From a virus, in IMG/VR virus record IMGVR_UViG_3300046011_007450, positions 1 to 25,318 of that record: 25,318 nucleotides of DNA; one strand, given 5' to 3'. The notes beneath the pieces were generated by a model. That model saw only the letters and a program-made list of their open reading frames with translations, was not told where the DNA came from and did no database searches. The position numbers and the translations under genes were made by a program. Of this stretch, positions 23,563 to 25,318 are shown piece after piece (position 1 is the first letter of the stretch; each line of letters begins with the position of its first letter).

Positions 23563-23769
23563 TTAGAACACGACGTTCTGGTAAAGATCAACTGGATGAT
23601 CGAGAACATTCAATGCTTCGAGCTTTGCTTTGGTGATACAAAGATCTTCCACATTCTTACGAGCTACTTCAATGCGTCGATCAAGAGTTTCACCGATGGT
23701 TACAGGCTTGGCAACCATACGACCAGTATCAGTGCCTTTAGTGGCAAAGTTCTCAGAGAGGCAGCCCAT
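23563..23769 (-). CDS. Small unknown protein, 68 aa
   Basis: The frame starts two bases after the stop of the 166-aa gene and has a weak ribosome site (GGTGG). The product begins MGCLSENFATKGTDTGRMVA and continues with an amphipathic helix (TLDRRIEVARKNVEDLCITK). It ends with a mixed hydrophobic segment (VLDHPVDLYQNVVF). No motif is recognised. Tight spacing and same-direction coding suggest a real operon member. A 75-base gap with a stem-loop follows it. Confidence 0.58.
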   Translation of the reverse strand: MGCLSENFATKGTDTGRMVAKPVTIGETLDRRIEVARKNVEDLCITKAKLEALNVLDHPVDLYQNVVF

Positions 23770-23771
23770 GA

Positions 23772-24272
23772 TTATACCACCATCAACGTGTCAATCTGAG
23801 CATACACAACCGGCGAACCATCATCTTGCTTCTTGTTCTTATCCTTCCGATGCTTGATCGAGATAACAACTTCAGCATTCTGAGAATCAGCGATCAGTTC
23901 ACGATTGCTCTTTGCACCGTAATGTTCAGCCAGAGACTTCATCAGAGCCTTGAAAGAACCCTGTGCGTATTCATTGCTCAGATCGAAGAGTTGACGGAAC
24001 TCAACGCCAGCTTCCAGAGGAGCGTCCGTAGAACCTGCGGGCAGTTCCACAGTTTCAATGGCTTTACCTTCCAGAGCAATGAATCGCTTCAGGCCACTAG
24101 ATTCCTTACCCTTCTCATTGAACACATTCGGAATGGTGTATGCCAGATTCCAGCTCATAAGAATCTTATGTGCGCCGATAGGGTAAGTGCGGTATTCAGG
24201 AATATCGGCCAGATCATCCAGCGTGCCATCCAGAAGAGCGTCCATTTGGTCGAGCATATTGGTTTGTTCCAT
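23772..24272 (-). CDS. Unknown replication-region protein, 166 aa
   Basis: An acidic N-terminus (MLDQMDALLDGTLDDLADIP) is followed by a mixed alpha/beta body with aromatic positions (RTYPIGAHKILMSWNLAY) and a basic patch near the end (ISIKHRKDKNKKQDDGSP). The last residues are a short strand (VYAQIDTLMVV). Location between the dNMP kinase and polymerase genes, plus the acidic/basic halves, would suit a single-strand DNA-binding or recombination accessory protein. I see no diagnostic OB-fold motif, so this is a weak guess. The ribosome site is distant (AAAGG about 11 bases upstream of ATG). A 36-base gap separates it from the dNMP kinase gene. Confidence 0.65.
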   Translation of the reverse strand: MEQTNMLDQMDALLDGTLDDLADIPEYRTYPIGAHKILMSWNLAYTIPNVFNEKGKESSGLKRFIALEGKAIETVELPAGSTDAPLEAGVEFRQLFDLSNEYAQGSFKALMKSLAEHYGAKSNRELIADSQNAEVVISIKHRKDKNKKQDDGSPVVYAQIDTLMVV

Positions 24273-24308
24273 GATGGAGATTACCTTTGATTGATGAAAG
24301 AAAGAAAG

Positions 24309-24989
24309 TTAAAAAGAAGTACGTGCAAGTTGAAAAGGGAGTTTGTCGAGGATAAGAGTTAGCTGCGCATAAAGAACCTCCAAGGTAGAGTCGTTGTAAA
24401 TGAGAAAAGTTTGCTCGGGCTGGTTGAAGTTGATTCCACTTTCAGATCGATGACTTGGAATTCCTACCTTACCATCGTGATGTGGACGGAGGATGTGGAA
24501 AACTACTCCACCATTATTACAAATCCAATCCGCCTCATCCTGGAAACGAACATCAGAAATGATTACTGTGTCACCTTCTTCGTAATGTCCTTCTCCTGCT
24601 GGTGGGGCAGACTTACCGATGAGGCGAGATTCCATGAGTTGGATCCAATGACTACTGAATTCACCATCATATAGTTCATTAACAAGATCACGGAACATCT
24701 CAGTTCCAACGAACTGTGCAATCTGTCGCGGGCTCACACCCCAGAATGTCTCTTGTTCTTTCAGCCCTGAGTCATTGAAATGATCAATCGGCAATCCAAA
24801 AGCAGCGGCACATGCAGCCTTCAATGGTTTAGCAAAAGCTTCGCCGTAACAATTCTCATAGTTCTGTGTAATCCAGGCGGCTGCCGTATCTTTACCTACA
24901 CCAGCATGGCCATGAATTCCGATAAGTTTCAGAGAACGAATGTCGATGATATCATTACCCATAATTCCTTGGGCAGGGGTGATACTCAT
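24309..24989 (-). CDS. Deoxynucleoside monophosphate kinase, 226 aa
   Basis: The P-loop is GHAGVGKDT (27-35) after a hydrophobic strand (LIGIHG). Further family features are AFAKPLKAACAAAFGL (51-66), SPRQIAQFVGTEMFRDL (86-102), the strand-loop VIISDVRFQDEADWI (142-156) and SHRSESGI (179-186). The set matches phage dNMP kinases of the T4 gene 1 / T5 dmp type, which phosphorylate dNMPs to dNDPs to feed replication. The ATG at 24989 overlaps the upstream stop (ATGA); a second Met at residue 10 is an alternative start. Nearby MazG and exonuclease genes also concern nucleotide supply. Confidence 0.88.
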   Translation of the reverse strand: MSITPAQGIMGNDIIDIRSLKLIGIHGHAGVGKDTAAAWITQNYENCYGEAFAKPLKAACAAAFGLPIDHFNDSGLKEQETFWGVSPRQIAQFVGTEMFRDLVNELYDGEFSSHWIQLMESRLIGKSAPPAGEGHYEEGDTVIISDVRFQDEADWICNNGGVVFHILRPHHDGKVGIPSHRSESGINFNQPEQTFLIYNDSTLEVLYAQLTLILDKLPFQLARTSF

Positions 24990-25318
24990 TTGCTCATACC
25001 TTTCTCTTTCATGCGTTGTTGAAGAGTCGAGAGACCAGTTACAGCATTCTGTGCTGGAGTTTGAGCACTAGAAATAACAGGTTGCGCTTTAGGTTCCTCA
25101 GTGGGCGGAGCATCTGCGGCGACGATCAAAGGAAATAGCGGAGCTAGATCAGGCTCAGGCAGATCTTCAATCCGGAAATCGGTCCTTGATTTAGTGAGAC
25201 AATCATTGGAATATGTACTACTCGAATAAGCTCGGTGTTTCTTATTCTTCACCTCCATATAGATAACATGAGAGAAATTTTTCGCAATGGTCAGTGCCAT
25301 TCCCTTGGAGCCGATTTT
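24986..25318 (-). CDS. C-terminal part of a possible AAA/Sak4-like ATPase, partial
   Basis: The frame is open to the right edge, so the start lies beyond the window; the ATG at 25300 is probably internal. The visible part begins KIGSKGMALTIAKNFSHVIY, then KNKKHRAYSSSTYSNDCLTK and SRTDFRIED. This resembles the C-terminal part of phage nucleotide-binding proteins (AAA_24/Sak4-like annealing ATPases), where a Tyr/Lys-rich strand pair is followed by 'K.R...'. The Walker motifs would be in the missing part, so the assignment is tentative. A disordered Pro/Gln/Ala tail (EEPKAQPVISSAQTPAQNAV) and a Lys-rich end complete the protein. It overlaps the dNMP kinase start by ATGA. Confidence 0.55.
   Translation of the reverse strand, partial: KIGSKGMALTIAKNFSHVIYMEVKNKKHRAYSSSTYSNDCLTKSRTDFRIEDLPEPDLAPLFPLIVAADAPPTEEPKAQPVISSAQTPAQNAVTGLSTLQQRMKEKGMSK

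Noticed and set aside
23826-24290. 154-codon open frame on the + strand
   Set aside because: It is antisense to the 166-aa gene of the replication operon. The - strand frame has operon spacing on both sides; the + frame has no ribosome site or partners.
1-25318. tRNA genes, CRISPR arrays, insertion sequences, integrase/attachment sites
   Set aside because: No cloverleaf-like sequence, regular direct-repeat array, transposase or integrase motif was found on either strand.

Overview
The window reads as the central part of a lytic, short-tailed (podovirus-like) phage genome, probably infecting a Gram-negative host. The evidence is a three-gene set resembling T7 gp14/15/16 ejection proteins, a holin resembling T7 gp17.5, a head-tail-adaptor-like protein of about T7 gp11 size, no tape-measure or tail-sheath genes, and a phage-type replication cluster with a family A DNA polymerase. 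No integrase, repressor/lysogeny module, tRNA or CRISPR array is visible. Gene density is near total, with gaps almost always under 80 bases.

Region 1 (1 to about 17,333, all + strand) is the late structural region. It opens with the end of an unknown gene, two small unknown genes and a head-tail-adaptor-like gene. A run of tail and receptor-binding genes follows: a tailspike-like protein, a fibre with a conserved C-terminal tail motif, a 560-residue virion protein and a gp53-like fibre-tip domain. Next come the T7-type holin and the ejection proteins (214, 552 and 1644 residues). A second adhesin block closes the region: a protein with a nine-glycine linker, two small proteins, a C1q-like jelly-roll protein and, last, a TIM-barrel glycosidase-like protein with plausible clan GH-A catalytic residues.

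Region 2 (17,352-17,393) is a strong hairpin with an A-run on one side and a T-run on the other. It is a bidirectional terminator where the late (+) and replication (-) operons converge.

Region 3 (17,403 to the right edge, all - strand) is the replication and nucleotide-metabolism operon. In transcription order it holds the C-terminal end of a possible AAA/Sak4-like ATPase, a dNMP kinase, a 166-residue unknown, two small unknowns, a family A DNA polymerase with 3'-5' exonuclease, a small unknown, a DUF3987-like P-loop ATPase (possible replicative helicase), a MazG-like pyrophosphohydrolase, a winged-HTH protein, a DexA-like DEDDh exonuclease and a small unknown. Many of these genes overlap by ATGA or more, so translational coupling is likely.

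The most unusual non-coding feature is the 73-base gap at 428-500. It can fold into a 9-bp stem that captures the next gene's Shine-Dalgarno sequence, an enclosed H-type pseudoknot, and a competing tetraloop hairpin. It looks like a structured, possibly switching, translational control element. Other points of interest are the dense set of adhesins ending in a glycosidase, a His at the polymerase O-helix position that is normally Phe/Tyr, and a MazG protein that appears to carry a second, degenerate MazG-like half.
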